Positions 1 to 6,251 of a stretch of 33,097 nucleotides of DNA are shown here, in pieces. The DNA comes from Companilactobacillus nuruki. Lineage in GTDB: Bacteria > Bacillota > Bacilli > Lactobacillales > Lactobacillaceae. Within the stretch, counting starts at the first letter, position 1. Each line of letters begins with the position of its first letter. The stretch lies in NCBI RefSeq assembly GCF_002872255.1, contig NZ_NIPR01000028.1, forward strand, positions 1 to 33,097. The letters are read 5' to 3'. The position numbers and the translations under genes are program-made. A model generated the notes under the pieces. The model saw only the letters and a list, made by a program, of their open reading frames with translations, searched no databases and was not told the origin of the DNA.

Positions 1-2
1 AT

Positions 3-179
3 CAATCCGCGAAGGGCAATTGCAATAAATCTGCTGAGGATGTAACATATTTCATAAAAAATATCTCACAGCTTCCAACATTCTTGAAACCAGAGGAACT
101 AGAAGCCTATTTACCGTGGAACTTTAAATCATCACGATTGAAAACGACTAACGAAGATAATCAAAAAATCGCCGCATAA
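3..179 (+). CDS. C-terminal fragment of an IS66-like transposase (5' end outside window)
   Basis: An open frame enters from the left edge and stops at TAA 177-179, giving about 58 residues. The fragment begins with a SAKGN segment, followed by a helical stretch with EDVTYFIKNIS and then KPEELEAYLPWNF. This order resembles the extreme C-terminus of IS66-family DDE transposases, where a helix 'ETAK.NG...YL.YLL..LP' is followed by 'pe.L..lLPW'. The catalytic domain is off the window, so it cannot be said whether the element is intact. A terminator follows 12 bases after the stop. No terminal inverted repeat was identified between the stop and the MerR gene. The assignment rests on pattern memory of the family tail and is moderate only; no other gene family was recognised for it. 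Confidence 0.5.
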   Translation, partial: QSAKGNCNKSAEDVTYFIKNISQLPTFLKPEELEAYLPWNFKSSRLKTTNEDNQKIAA

Positions 180-190
180 ATGAACACACA

Positions 191-237
191 AAATCATCCG
201 CATTCTCAAATGAGAGTACGGATGATTTTTTATTTTT
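191..237 (+). terminator. Intrinsic terminator after the transposase fragment
   Basis: AATCATCCG (192-200) pairs with CGGATGATT (219-227). The inner helix continues with one wobble around an AAAT loop, and a T-rich run (TTTTTTATTTTT) follows on the plus strand. Confidence 0.8.
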
Positions 238-260
238 CAATACGGTCAGTTATTAGGTGC

Positions 261-707
261 TTACAATAATTCATCAATTAATTCATTTAGAGGGACATGG
301 TTCTCTGGCAAGTTGTTTTTACCGGTAACAGCTTTCTCGGTACCAGCTTTAACTGCTTTTTTATAATATTCTATTTTATGATCGATTTTTTGTAGATTCC
401 GTAATGATTCACCTATTTGGTTGATGACAACTTCTTTTTGATTTTCAAATAATGCTAGACGTTGATTAAGAGTGTTATCTCCATCCATACAACATTGAAC
501 AAAATTGCGAATTTCATTTAATGGCATTCCAGTACCTTTGAGACAAGTTATTACTGATAGAAAATTCAGATCAGAATCGGTGAATTCCCTTCTACCACTG
601 GCTTCGTTTCTTTTCACAAATGGAGTTAAACCCATTTTATCGTAATATCTAAGTGTATAAATTGAGATGCCACTTTTTTCTGCAACGGTACCAATGGAAT
701 ATGTCAT
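261..707 (-). CDS. MerR-family transcriptional regulator (AdhR/YraB-like), second gene of isomerase operon
   Basis: 148 residues. The N-terminus carries the MerR winged helix-turn-helix (residues about 3-70), with the SIGTVAEKSGISIYTLRYYD signature and GRREFTDSDL. Residues about 80-120 form the dimerisation coiled coil, ending in a short polar tail with no obvious effector domain. Cys72 and Cys73 (QCCMDG) sit near the start of the coiled coil, so a thiol or aldehyde signal is conceivable, but this is inference. The gene begins 12 bases behind the stop of the isomerase-like gene on the same strand, so the two are probably co-transcribed. The promoter ahead of the pair has the 19-bp spacer and dyad typical of MerR targets, suggesting that this protein controls its own operon. 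The start ATG at 707 has GGAGAATTT upstream, a plausible ribosome binding site. Confidence 0.88.
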   Translation of the reverse strand: MTYSIGTVAEKSGISIYTLRYYDKMGLTPFVKRNEASGRREFTDSDLNFLSVITCLKGTGMPLNEIRNFVQCCMDGDNTLNQRLALFENQKEVVINQIGESLRNLQKIDHKIEYYKKAVKAGTEKAVTGKNNLPENHVPLNELIDELL

Positions 708-719
708 TATGAAATTCTC

Positions 720-1196
720 CTAATTGTTGTTGATTTTATTGATATTTTTTTCAACCTTTTGAACATTTTGTAAAGCCTTCTGCAAAAACTCAGGATCAGC
801 TTCAGAGAATCCCTTTGAAAAGGGAGTTTCTAAAAATACATCAACCATTTGTTTAGCTAGGTAGGGGGTTATGATAATCCCACCCATAGCCAGAATATTT
901 GAATTGTTGATTATACGCGATAAACGAGCTGTTTCTATACTTTCACATAAAGCACTATAGGCTCCAGTAAATTTATTTGCAACAATATTTACGCCCATAC
1001 CTGTACCACAAAAAATAAATCCACGATCAAATTCTTTATTTGAAACTCTTTGACCAACTTCAAATCCAACATCAAAGTAATCATTATCATTGGTTGGTGA
1101 AATATCCACCACTTCAAAATTTTTACTTAATAGATATTTTTTGATGCTTTCTTTCAATTCATAGCCTAATGGATCAGCACCCATAATTATTTTCAT
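720..1196 (-). CDS. RpiB/LacA/LacB-family sugar-phosphate isomerase-like protein, atypical active site
   Basis: Family members interconvert aldose and ketose phosphates (ribose-5-P/ribulose-5-P, galactose-6-P/tagatose-6-P, tetrulose phosphates) in the cytosol. The fold is recognisable from MKIIMGADPLGYELK at the start, the phosphate-loop segment FCGTGMGVNIVANK with the Cys that is catalytic in E. coli-type RpiB, and TARLSRIINNSNILAMGG. Two usual histidines are missing: the DHAG motif reads DPLG, and REHNN reads RIINN. The substrate may therefore not be ribose-5-P. A start 18 bases further upstream is possible, but the ATG at 1196 has AAGGAA eight bases ahead, whereas the upstream ATG has none. 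The protein is 158 residues, a normal family length. It is the first gene of a two-gene operon with a MerR regulator. No other sugar genes adjoin, so the pathway cannot be named. Confidence 0.8.
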   Translation of the reverse strand: MKIIMGADPLGYELKESIKKYLLSKNFEVVDISPTNDNDYFDVGFEVGQRVSNKEFDRGFIFCGTGMGVNIVANKFTGAYSALCESIETARLSRIINNSNILAMGGIIITPYLAKQMVDVFLETPFSKGFSEADPEFLQKALQNVQKVEKNINKINNN

Positions 1197-1241
1197 ATTA
1201 TAGTTTCCTTTCAAATCTGTATATTTATTAGAACGAAAGTT

Positions 1242-1272
1242 AGTATATTTGATAGAGCTAACTCTAGGTCAA
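1242..1272 (-). promoter_or_regulatory. MerR-type promoter and operator of the isomerase-merR operon
   Basis: On the minus strand, TTGACC (1267-1272) and TATACT (1242-1247) are separated by 19 bases. The spacer begins with the dyad TAGAGTTAGCTCTA (1253-1266). An over-long spacer containing a dyad is the hallmark of MerR-regulated promoters, which the regulator activates by untwisting the DNA. The likely regulator is the MerR gene encoded second in the operon. Confidence 0.8.
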
Positions 1273-1303
1273 TAGATTTTTTATGTTTTTAAAAAATAAA
1301 ATA

Positions 1304-1344
1304 TTAAAAAAAGAGCCTAAAAGTCGAAAGACTTTTAGGCTCTT
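1304..1344 (-). terminator. Intrinsic terminator of the amino acid permease gene
   Basis: AAGAGCCTAAAAGTC (1311-1325) pairs perfectly with GACTTTTAGGCTCTT (1330-1344) around a four-base loop. On the minus strand it is followed by a run of seven T (plus positions 1304-1310). The permease stop codon lies at the foot of the stem. Confidence 0.92.
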
Positions 1345-2716
1345 AATTTACTTTTCGATATCCATAGACAAAATAAACTACTACGCCGATAAAGAACCAA
1401 CCGATAAAAGTGATCCATGAATTAATACTAACCTGTGTCATGAGTAGGACACAGAGGATAACTGAGATGATCGGTAACCAAGGATAAAATGGAACTTTAA
1501 AATCACTGTGAGGGACATCTGTTCTGTGTCGTAATTTGATAATACCTGAAGCAACGAATGTGAACGATACGAGTGTGCCAATATTAACTAAACTAGTTAA
1601 TTCTTTTAACGATACAAAGCCACCCAGCAATACAGCTAAGATAGTGATCGTATTCAAAGAAAGAATTGGCATTTTAGCTGTTTCATCGATTTTTCCAAAA
1701 GCAGTTGGAATCATTCCATCACGACCTAAGGCATAGATCAAACGTGATCCACCATAGACTGTATTAAGCATCATTGTAAACATCCCCGCTAAGGCACCAA
1801 TTGTGATTAGAAAAGCAATTTTGCCTAATTTAACGTAGTTCAAGGCATAAACAACGGGGTCTGCGAAATTTAGATCTTTGTAGTTGACCATTCCGGTTAA
1901 GACAGCTGAAAGGATCACATAAAGAACCGCACAAATTGCTAAAGAAACCATAATACTAATTGGGATGTTTTTCTGTGGGTCTTTAACCTCAGGTGCAGAA
2001 GATGGGATAACATCAAACCCCAGGTAAGCGAAGAAGACTAAGGCAGCACCCTTAATTACACCGAAACCACCCATAGGAAAATAAGGATGATAGTTGACAG
2101 GTTTGATGTAAAAGATTCCTACGCCAATAAAAGTTAGTACAACTGCTATTTTTACGAATACCATAATTGTATTCATTCTGGTCGAGGCTTGAATACCTCT
2201 TCTAAGTAGCAGATAAATTAAAATCAACACGATAACTGAGGGTAAATTAATAAATGAACCGTTACTTGGCTCTAAGGGGCCGATAATGGCTTTTGGCAGG
2301 ACGATCCCAAAACTATTCACGAGACTAACGAAGTAAGCTGAGAAGCCAGAAGAGACCGCTGAAACGCCTAAGATATACTCTAGGCAAAGTGCCCAACCGA
2401 TCAACCAACCGGGAAATTGTCCAAAAATAATACTGCCATATGAATAAGTGCTACCAGCCACTGGAAAAGTTGACGATAATTCCGCAAAGCACATAGCCGT
2501 TAAAATACAGACAATGGCTGATAAGATAAAGGAGATTGTGATACTGGGTCCGGAGGTACTGTAAGCTACTATTCCGGGAAGAATAAAAATACCAGTGCCA
2601 ATAATGGCACCTATTCCCATAGAAATTAAATTTCCCCGAGTTAAAGTTTTTTCAAAATGTGAATCACCAGCTACAAATTGATTGAAGTCGGCTTTTTTAA
2701 ATAATTTTTCTTTCAT
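1343..2716 (-). CDS. APC-superfamily amino acid permease (CAT/YfnA-like)
   Basis: 457-residue polytopic membrane protein, predicted to import an amino acid by cation symport or exchange. The first membrane helix has the APC signature GIGAIIGTGIFILPG (about residues 34-48). The FAELSSTFPVAGSTYSY segment of helix 3 and the FFAYLGFDVIPSSAPEVKDPQKNIP segment of helix 6/loop are typical of the cationic amino acid transporter branch, as are about 12 hydrophobic helices in total. The substrate cannot be fixed from sequence. The start at 2716 is chosen because AGGTGGG lies five bases upstream and the soluble N-terminus MKEKLFKK fits the family; nine upstream codons are open but lack a ribosome binding site. 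The gene is monocistronic, with its own promoter/dyad and a strong terminator. It lies downstream of nagB but is separated from it by a terminator. Confidence 0.9.
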   Translation of the reverse strand: MKEKLFKKADFNQFVAGDSHFEKTLTRGNLISMGIGAIIGTGIFILPGIVAYSTSGPSITISFILSAIVCILTAMCFAELSSTFPVAGSTYSYGSIIFGQFPGWLIGWALCLEYILGVSAVSSGFSAYFVSLVNSFGIVLPKAIIGPLEPSNGSFINLPSVIVLILIYLLLRRGIQASTRMNTIMVFVKIAVVLTFIGVGIFYIKPVNYHPYFPMGGFGVIKGAALVFFAYLGFDVIPSSAPEVKDPQKNIPISIMVSLAICAVLYVILSAVLTGMVNYKDLNFADPVVYALNYVKLGKIAFLITIGALAGMFTMMLNTVYGGSRLIYALGRDGMIPTAFGKIDETAKMPILSLNTITILAVLLGGFVSLKELTSLVNIGTLVSFTFVASGIIKLRHRTDVPHSDFKVPFYPWLPIISVILCVLLMTQVSINSWITFIGWFFIGVVVYFVYGYRKVN

Positions 2717-2740
2717 AATTACCCACCTAAAATAAAAACA

Positions 2741-2780
2741 CAACCTAACTAGATTAAGGTTGCAAAGAAGATTTTGTCAA
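2741..2780 (-). promoter_or_regulatory. Promoter of the amino acid permease with overlapping dyad
   Basis: Minus strand TTGACA (2775-2780), an 18-base spacer and TAATCT (2751-2756). The interrupted dyad CAACCT...AGGTTG (2741-2762) covers the -10 region, so it could be a repressor site. The -35 is perfect and lies in the T-run of the nagB terminator; the -10 is weak. Confidence 0.5.
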
Positions 2781-2781
2781 T

Positions 2782-2826
2782 AAAAAAACGTAAATTAATA
2801 GCCATTAAATTGGTTATTAATTTACG
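2782..2826 (-). terminator. Intrinsic terminator of nagB
   Basis: ACGTAAATTAATA pairs with TATTAATTTACGT (2788-2800 with 2814-2826). On the minus strand the hairpin is followed by a run of seven T. It is rather A+T-rich but long. Confidence 0.8.
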
Positions 2827-2857
2827 TCATTAAGTGATACATGAAGAGACTTGGTAA

Positions 2858-3562
2858 TTATTTAAGTTTTGAGGCAGCAGCTTCGTCAACAATGATTGTT
2901 ACATCAGGATGGTTTTGTAATGCACTTGCTGGGCAATCTTCAGTAACAGGTCCATCAACTGTAGCGGCAATAGCATCAGCCTTGTTCTCACCATAAGCTA
3001 GAAGAATGATCTTCTTAGCTTTCATGATTGAGCCAATACCCATTGAATAGGCGAAGCGTGGCACATCTTTTTCATCTTCAAAGAAACGTGTGTTAGCTTC
3101 GATTGTTGATTCTGTCAAACCAACTTTTCTTGTTGTACCGTCGAAAGGAGAACCTGGTTCGTTGAAACCAATGTGTCCGTTTCTACCAATGCCAAGGATT
3201 TGTAAGTCAATAGGATTTTCTTCAATAATCTTGTCATAAGCCTTTGTAGCAGCTTCTGCATCAGGATTTGAACCATCAGGAACATATGAATTTTTGAAAG
3301 GTTTCTTGTTGAATAGATGTTCGTTCATAAAATAGTGATAGCTTTGTTCGTTTGTTGGTTCTAGTCCAACATATTCATCCAAGTTAACTGATGTCATGTT
3401 CGAAAAGTCGATATCGCTACTTGTCATTTCGTTGTAAAGTGTGATAGGACTGCTACCTGTAGCTAAGCCTAAAACCTTAGCACCATTTTCGATATCGTCT
3501 TTAACAATCTTGAAGGCTTCTTTTCCACCCATTTGTGTATCATTAACTTTAATTATATTCAT
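2858..3562 (-). CDS. nagB: Glucosamine-6-phosphate deaminase
   Basis: Cytosolic enzyme converting glucosamine-6-phosphate to fructose-6-phosphate and ammonia, the last step of amino-sugar catabolism. At 234 residues it is the short Firmicutes form without the C-terminal allosteric extension of E. coli NagB. Visible motifs are the phosphate-binding [13 protein letters not shown] (residues 31-43), the NLDEYVGL acid (Asp62) and [14 protein letters not shown] with the ring-opening His130 and Glu135. The gene is monocistronic, with no nagA or transporter nearby, so it is likely part of a dispersed amino-sugar regulon. The start ATG at 3562 has GGGAG about ten bases upstream. A sequence matching the NagR/YvoA operator lies just downstream of its -10 box, which suggests repression by a GntR-type regulator encoded elsewhere. 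Confidence 0.96.
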   Translation of the reverse strand: MNIIKVNDTQMGGKEAFKIVKDDIENGAKVLGLATGSSPITLYNEMTSSDIDFSNMTSVNLDEYVGLEPTNEQSYHYFMNEHLFNKKPFKNSYVPDGSNPDAEAATKAYDKIIEENPIDLQILGIGRNGHIGFNEPGSPFDGTTRKVGLTESTIEANTRFFEDEKDVPRFAYSMGIGSIMKAKKIILLAYGENKADAIAATVDGPVTEDCPASALQNHPDVTIIVDEAAASKLK

Positions 3563-3590
3563 TAGTATTAATCTCCCATCTCTGTCTTTC

Positions 3591-3630
3591 TGGTCTAGTC
3601 CAATCTAATGCATTTTTAGTGAATTGTCAA
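3591..3630 (-). promoter_or_regulatory. nagB promoter with NagR (GntR)-like operator
   Basis: Minus strand TTGACA (3625-3630), a 17-base spacer and TAGATT (3602-3607). TGGACTAGACCA (3591-3602) starts at the -10 edge. It matches the known dre-type operator core TGGTCTAGACCA of NagR/YvoA with one mismatch. Binding there would block promoter clearance. The regulator gene is not in the window. Confidence 0.68.
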
Positions 3631-3743
3631 TAAAATACCTCCATTAAATAAAAATATTTTAAAATTTGCTATAAACAATGCAAAATCTTCACAAGTTAGG
3701 TATATTTTTTAATAAGAGTAAAAACTAAAGAGGCAGAATAAAT

Positions 3744-4592
3744 TTGGAAAAGATATTATCTACATCTGAGGGTAGTGTAAATACAAACTTAATCGGGTCA
3801 ATCGATAGTGATAACATTATCGTTCTTGTTCCTGGTCTTAACGGTTCGTTAGAGTATTTCAATGAAATAATTCCCTATTTAAAAGACAAATATACGATCG
3901 TAGCACTTGATTTACTAGGACAAGGTAAGTCAGCTAAAGCTAAAAATGATCATTATACAATCGATGCTGAAGCATGGAATATGTTAGAAGGTATAGCTCG
4001 TTTGAAGATAACTAGAAATCTAGTGATCTTCGGCTATGGAGTAGGTGGCTTGATAGCCGTCAATATGGCTGAATTGCGTGGCTTTACGATTTCAAAATTA
4101 ATTTTACTAAATACTCCGGCTAATGATAAGTATGCTGACATGGACGCTTCGTCTGCTGTGGCAAGTATTCCTTTATTTGGCAAATTAGCTAAATCACCAG
4201 TTAAGTCCGCAAAATTCTTTGATAAGAATTTTGATCGTAGCAGTTTAAAGAATCCCAAAATAGTCGATAATGCGGCTAATATGGTTGATCATAAAACTAG
4301 CAAAATGCTACAAAAGATGCCTTTGGATTATTTGGAAGAAAAGGCATTAAATAAACGACTACGTGCTGTTAAGATTCCTACTTTGGCATTGTTTGCTGAT
4401 GGGGATCAGATTCTAACTGAAAATGGAATCAAAGACGCTAAGGCTTCGATTGGGCGAGTTCCAGACTTGCAGATCGAGGATATTAAGGGTGCAGGTCATT
4501 TGGCTATGTTAGAAAAACCTGAAGAAATTGCCCAAAAGATCATTGAGTTTGATGAAACAACTGTTAAAAAAGAAGAAAATAGTGAAGATTAA
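3744..4592 (+). CDS. Alpha/beta-hydrolase-fold protein with the nucleophile serine replaced by glycine
   Basis: 282 residues, soluble, with no signal peptide. The alpha/beta hydrolase fold is clear: IIVLVPGLNGSLEYF (oxyanion region, about 25-39), VALDLLGQGKS (about 53-63), a cap region about 130-205, LALFADGDQILT with the acid (Asp219/221) and GAGHLAMLEKPEE with His252. The nucleophile elbow, normally GxSxG, reads Gly97-Tyr-Gly99-Val-Gly101, so the catalytic Ser/Cys/Asp is absent while His and Asp remain. The codon is GGA, so one base change cannot be blamed on a trivial Ser codon loss without checking relatives. It may be non-catalytic (binding or scaffold). The start is TTG with AAAGAGG about ten bases upstream. 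A weak terminator separates it from the MazG-like gene 45 bases downstream. Confidence 0.82.
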   Translation: MEKILSTSEGSVNTNLIGSIDSDNIIVLVPGLNGSLEYFNEIIPYLKDKYTIVALDLLGQGKSAKAKNDHYTIDAEAWNMLEGIARLKITRNLVIFGYGVGGLIAVNMAELRGFTISKLILLNTPANDKYADMDASSAVASIPLFGKLAKSPVKSAKFFDKNFDRSSLKNPKIVDNAANMVDHKTSKMLQKMPLDYLEEKALNKRLRAVKIPTLALFADGDQILTENGIKDAKASIGRVPDLQIEDIKGAGHLAMLEKPEEIAQKIIEFDETTVKKEENSED

Positions 4593-4593
4593 G

Positions 4594-4621
4594 ACATCTC
4601 AAAATTTTGGGATGCCTTTTT
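4594..4621 (+). terminator. Weak terminator or attenuator between hydrolase and MazG-like genes
   Basis: CATCTCAAAA (4595-4604) pairs with TTTTGGGATG (4605-4614) with one wobble, and CCTTTTTAT follows. The next gene starts 17 bases later with no room for a promoter, so read-through is likely partial. Confidence 0.55.
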
Positions 4622-4637
4622 ATATGGAGGAAGAACC

Positions 4638-4958
4638 TTGAAACTACAGGAACACCAACAATGGTTAGTGGATTTTTATAAGAAAAGAAATTGGTATCAG
4701 TATTCACCATTTGTTCATTTGAATTTTTTGACTGAGGAGGTTGGGGAATTATCCCGAGCCGTCAGAGCTATTGAAATTGGTCGTGATCATCCAGGTGAGA
4801 CGCAAAAGAATCAAGCTGAGTTGGATTATAATCTTAAAGAAGAACTAGCTGATGTAATGGATCAATTATTAGTGATCAGTAGTGTTTATGGGATCAAACC
4901 GGAAGAATTGTTACAACAGAGTGAAGATAAGTTGAAAAAGAGATTCAAAAAAGAGTAG
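4638..4958 (+). CDS. MazG-like nucleotide pyrophosphohydrolase
   Basis: 106-residue single-domain all-alpha NTP-PPase of the MazG/dUTPase superfamily, which hydrolyses (d)NTPs to monophosphate and pyrophosphate as house-cleaning. The magnesium-binding motif is present as FLTEEVGELSRAV (residues about 30-42, ExxE) with the second acidic helix KEELADVMDQLLV (about 67-79, ExxD). The C-terminal LLQQSEDKLKKRFKK helix matches the family end. The start is TTG, with GGAGGA seven bases upstream. It follows the hydrolase gene closely and probably depends on that promoter through the weak terminator. The exact nucleotide substrate cannot be predicted. Confidence 0.87.
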   Translation: MKLQEHQQWLVDFYKKRNWYQYSPFVHLNFLTEEVGELSRAVRAIEIGRDHPGETQKNQAELDYNLKEELADVMDQLLVISSVYGIKPEELLQQSEDKLKKRFKKE

Positions 4959-4980
4959 TCATTTGACTACTCTTTTTTGA
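4945..4980. terminator. Bidirectional intrinsic terminator between converging genes
   Basis: AAAAAAGAGTAGTC / GACTACTCTTTTTT around an ATTT loop (4947-4978). T-runs follow on both strands, so it serves both the MazG-like gene (+) and the membrane-anchored protein gene (-). Confidence 0.92.
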
Positions 4981-4983
4981 TGA

Positions 4984-5514
4984 TTATTTAGTTTTGACAA
5001 CTTTAATTATGTCTCGAGTTTTTTGGGAACTGGCAACGGGGATAAACTTTTTGCCGTCCTGATAGACAAATTGGATAACGTCATAATTATTATTCAATTT
5101 TTTAGCTTGGTCAGAAATTATTTTCTGGATAGAGTGAACGTAATTTTTTTGATCGTCTGAGGCTTGATTATTTTGGACCGCCTCGTATGAAGCTTTGAGG
5201 TATTTTTGAGTTTGTTTATCAATTAGTTTAACAACGATAACAGAATGAGGTTGTTTGCTGGTGCTGTCATTGATGTTATTTTCCTGTTTGATAGTCACGA
5301 CTTTACCATTTTGATTAAACCTTTGGTCTAGATTCTTTTTGATGGTCGTGTATTTTGAGATGGTTGGTGTAGAATTGGTTGTCTTCGGTTGTGAAATTGG
5401 TTTGTTTGTAGGTTTCAAAGTGAAAAAGGACAGTAAGACAGCAAAAATAATTACTCCAATAATTGAGAAAATTAGATATTTTTTGTTGAAAGATCCCCGT
5501 TGTTTTTTATGCAT
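4984..5514 (-). CDS. Small membrane-anchored extracytoplasmic protein, function unknown
   Basis: 176 residues. A short basic N-terminus (HKKQRGSFNKK) precedes one hydrophobic helix (about residues 13-32, YLIFSIIGVIIFAVLLSFF). A Thr/Ser/Pro/Asn-rich linker (about 34-55) and a polar mixed domain rich in Lys, Gln and Asn follow. There is no lipobox Cys, so it is likely a type-II anchored protein with the C-terminal domain outside the cell. The domain has alternating hydrophobic segments (HSVIVVKLID, DVIQFVYQDGKKFIPVASS) resembling a small alpha/beta fold, but I do not recognise a family. It stands alone between a bidirectional terminator and its own extended -10 promoter. The start at 5514 is preceded by AGGGG. 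Confidence 0.75.
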   Translation of the reverse strand: MHKKQRGSFNKKYLIFSIIGVIIFAVLLSFFTLKPTNKPISQPKTTNSTPTISKYTTIKKNLDQRFNQNGKVVTIKQENNINDSTSKQPHSVIVVKLIDKQTQKYLKASYEAVQNNQASDDQKNYVHSIQKIISDQAKKLNNNYDVIQFVYQDGKKFIPVASSQKTRDIIKVVKTK

Positions 5515-5548
5515 AATTTATGCCCCTAGTTGGATGATTATTAGGGCG

Positions 5549-5579
5549 ATTATAACATATTTCTTTTATTGAAATATGT
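5549..5579 (-). promoter_or_regulatory. Extended -10 promoter of the membrane-anchored protein gene
   Basis: Minus strand TGTTATAAT (TATAAT at 5549-5554 with an upstream TG). The -35 region is poor. A perfect 9-bp inverted repeat ACATATTTC/GAAATATGT (5555-5563, 5571-5579) sits immediately upstream of the -10 and could be an operator. Confidence 0.5.
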
Positions 5580-5664
5580 AATGAAAACCTTATTAATTGA
5601 CTTGTAGATATTTCTTTTGAATACTTTCACTATAACCAAATAAAAGAAGAAAGTAGGAATTACT

Positions 5665-6219
5665 ATGTCTTCAAACCAAGCGCTATTGATTATCGATTAT
5701 ACGAATGATTTTGTTGCTGATAAGGGAGCATTAACTTGCGGAAAACCAGGACAGATAATTGAACCAAAGATTCTAGAGTTAGCTGAAAAGATGCGTCAAA
5801 ATGGAGATTGGGTTTGGTTACCAACGGATGTTCATAAGCCGAATGATCCTTATCATCCAGAGACCAAATTATTTCCGACACATAATGTCCAAGGAACCTG
5901 GGGCAGACAATTATATGGTGAGTTGAAACCATGGTTTGAAAATCATAACGATAACGAGCAGGTGAAATTATTTGATAAGACCCGTTATAGCGCCTTTGCG
6001 GGAACAGATTTAGACCTTAGGTTACGAGAAAGAAATATTGATACATTACATCTAGTTGGTGTTTGTACCGATATTTGTGTCTTGCATACGGCCATTGATG
6101 CTTATAATTTAAACTATAAGTTGGTGATTCATGAACAAGGCGTGGCTTCGTTTAATCAAGCAGGTCACGAATGGGCTTTGAGTCATTTTAAAAATAGTTT
6201 AGGTGCTGATGTAAGGTAG
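5665..6219 (+). CDS. pncA: Nicotinamidase-like cysteine hydrolase (isochorismatase superfamily)
   Basis: 184-residue cytosolic enzyme, probably deamidating nicotinamide to nicotinate for NAD salvage. The triad expected for the family is visible: Asp11 (LLIIDYTNDF), Lys105 (LFDKTRYSAF) and Cys138 in GVCTDICVLHTA. The metal-binding segment TDVHKPNDPYHPE (residues about 54-66) supplies Asp and His, as in PncA. The length agrees with bacterial PncA. The start ATG at 5665 has GTAGGAA upstream. It is a single-gene unit ending in a bidirectional terminator shared with kup. Related hydrolases of the superfamily act on other amides, so the substrate is likely but not certain. Confidence 0.85.
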   Translation: MSSNQALLIIDYTNDFVADKGALTCGKPGQIIEPKILELAEKMRQNGDWVWLPTDVHKPNDPYHPETKLFPTHNVQGTWGRQLYGELKPWFENHNDNEQVKLFDKTRYSAFAGTDLDLRLRERNIDTLHLVGVCTDICVLHTAIDAYNLNYKLVIHEQGVASFNQAGHEWALSHFKNSLGADVR

Positions 6220-6220
6220 C

Positions 6221-6251
6221 AAAAAAAAGAAGCCATTAGGCTTCTTTTTTT
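6221..6251. terminator. Bidirectional terminator between pncA-like gene and kup
   Basis: AAAAAAAGAAGCC / GGCTTCTTTTTTT around an ATTA loop, with homopolymer runs on both sides. The kup stop codon is inside the stem. Confidence 0.92.

Noticed and set aside
720-1214. Upstream ATG at 1214 as the isomerase start
   Set aside because: The extra six codons are the Shine-Dalgarno region itself (AAAGGAAAC) of the ATG at 1196, and nothing resembling a ribosome binding site lies before 1214.
2741-2762. Hairpin plus T-rich tract as a T-box or riboswitch attenuator for the permease
   Set aside because: The stem is short, no T-box sequence or specifier loop is present, and the leader is only about 30 bases after the predicted start. 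An operator is a simpler reading.
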